In this document: positions 13,225 through 13,452 of the stretch, piece after piece
How positions within the stretch are numbered: the first letter of the stretch is position 1
Layout of the letters: each line of letters begins with the position of its first letter
Assembly: GCA_964592335.1 (NCBI GenBank)
Contig: CAZQEU010000046.1
Span: 1-13,452, forward strand
Direction of reading: 5' to 3'
DNA length: 13,452 nucleotides
Origin: CAZKUB01 sp964592335
GTDB lineage: Archaea; Thermoplasmatota; E2; DHVEG-1
Notes under the pieces: model-generated
Database searches by the model: none
The model's input: the letters and a program-made list of their open reading frames with translations, nothing else
Told to the model about the DNA's origin: nothing
Program-made: the position numbers and the translations under genes

Positions 13225-13250
13225 GTTATAACGTTATAACTTAATAAATA
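13225..13250 (-). promoter_or_regulatory. vapBC promoter with perfect 16-bp palindrome operator
   Basis: GTTATAACGTTATAAC (13225-13240) equals its own reverse complement and is itself two copies of the palindrome GTTATAAC. It lies 8 bases before the vapB ATG. The TATA element TATTTATTA (about 13250-13242, minus strand) abuts it, so a bound AbrB dimer pair would cover the transcription start near 13219. Confidence 0.68.
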
Positions 13251-13452
13251 TTTTGGTGAAAAATACCATTTATTCCGTTTTTCCAACTTAACATCGGAAT
13301 ATCTAATTTTTTCTATCATTTCAGGATTCCACACCCATATTATTTTACCATATTTATCAGAAAGATATTGAATTTTTTATTTTATATACTTGAGGGAGAG
13401 GTCACTGAAAGTATTAATCTCTATAAAATTATATTTTATATCAATATTAATA
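13251..13452. other. Region upstream of vapB, no confirmed gene
   Basis: The minus frame of vapB stays open upstream to a stop near 13377. It reads like protein (for example SDKYGKIIWVWNPEMIEKI and KRNKWYFSPKY) but has no start with an SD and runs into the vapB promoter. It may be a gene remnant. The last 75 bases are AT-rich with a TATA-like TATATAAAAT on the minus strand near 13388-13379 and no recognised feature. Confidence 0.35.

Noticed and set aside
12996..13334. Longer VapB of 112 residues from the GTG at 13334
   Set aside because: The promoter and palindrome lie inside the extension, and the AbrB domain starts precisely at the internal ATG at 13217.
1..13452. CRISPR array, insertion sequence, prophage or integrase
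   Set aside because: No regularly spaced repeats with spacers, no transposase or integrase motifs and no terminal inverted repeats with target duplications were seen.

Overview
The window looks like part of an archaeal chromosome, most likely a euryarchaeal or Thermoplasmatota-type lineage; I cannot place it further. The signs are TATA-box promoters preceded by A-rich BRE-like stretches, start codons that often lie only about 28-35 bases after the TATA centre (near-leaderless mRNAs), oligo-T terminators without obligatory hairpins, an AbrB-PhoU fusion regulator, and a lipobox PstS. The DNA is clearly AT-rich. Genes inside operons, unlike the first genes, carry Shine-Dalgarno (SD) sites of the GGAGGTGA type.

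Positions 1-8106 are a phosphate block. A PiT-family permease (5' end cut by the window edge) is followed by its DUF47/PhoU-like partner. A convergent AbrB-PhoU regulator then shares a divergent, repeat-rich promoter region with a complete pstS-pstC-pstA-pstB-phoU operon. The last gene of that operon is a thioredoxin-type arsenate reductase (arsC) that overlaps phoU by 8 bases. Arsenate is a phosphate mimic that enters through phosphate transporters, so uptake and detoxification appear to be coexpressed.

Positions 8107-9495 hold a separately promoted arsR-acr3 operon (arsenite sensor and arsenite efflux), which completes the arsenic pathway: ArsC reduces arsenate and Acr3 exports arsenite. 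Positions 9496-11336 hold a padR-fetA-fetB operon: a PadR-like repressor and a two-part ABC system of the FetAB/UPF0014 metal-export family. Both repressor genes have inverted repeats over their predicted transcription starts, suggesting autoregulation.

Positions 11337-13452 are more accessory. They hold a hairpin region that may be a minus-strand small RNA, a small DUF1508 (YegP-like) gene whose promoter is nearly identical to the one in front of the putative RNA, a calcineurin-like phosphoesterase, and a vapBC toxin-antitoxin pair with a perfect 16-bp palindrome at the antitoxin start. The last 120 or so bases hold no convincing gene.

All gene families here are recognisable. The less described parts are regulatory: the pst/phoU intergenic repeats, the tandem PadR operator, the candidate small RNA, and the extended PstA.
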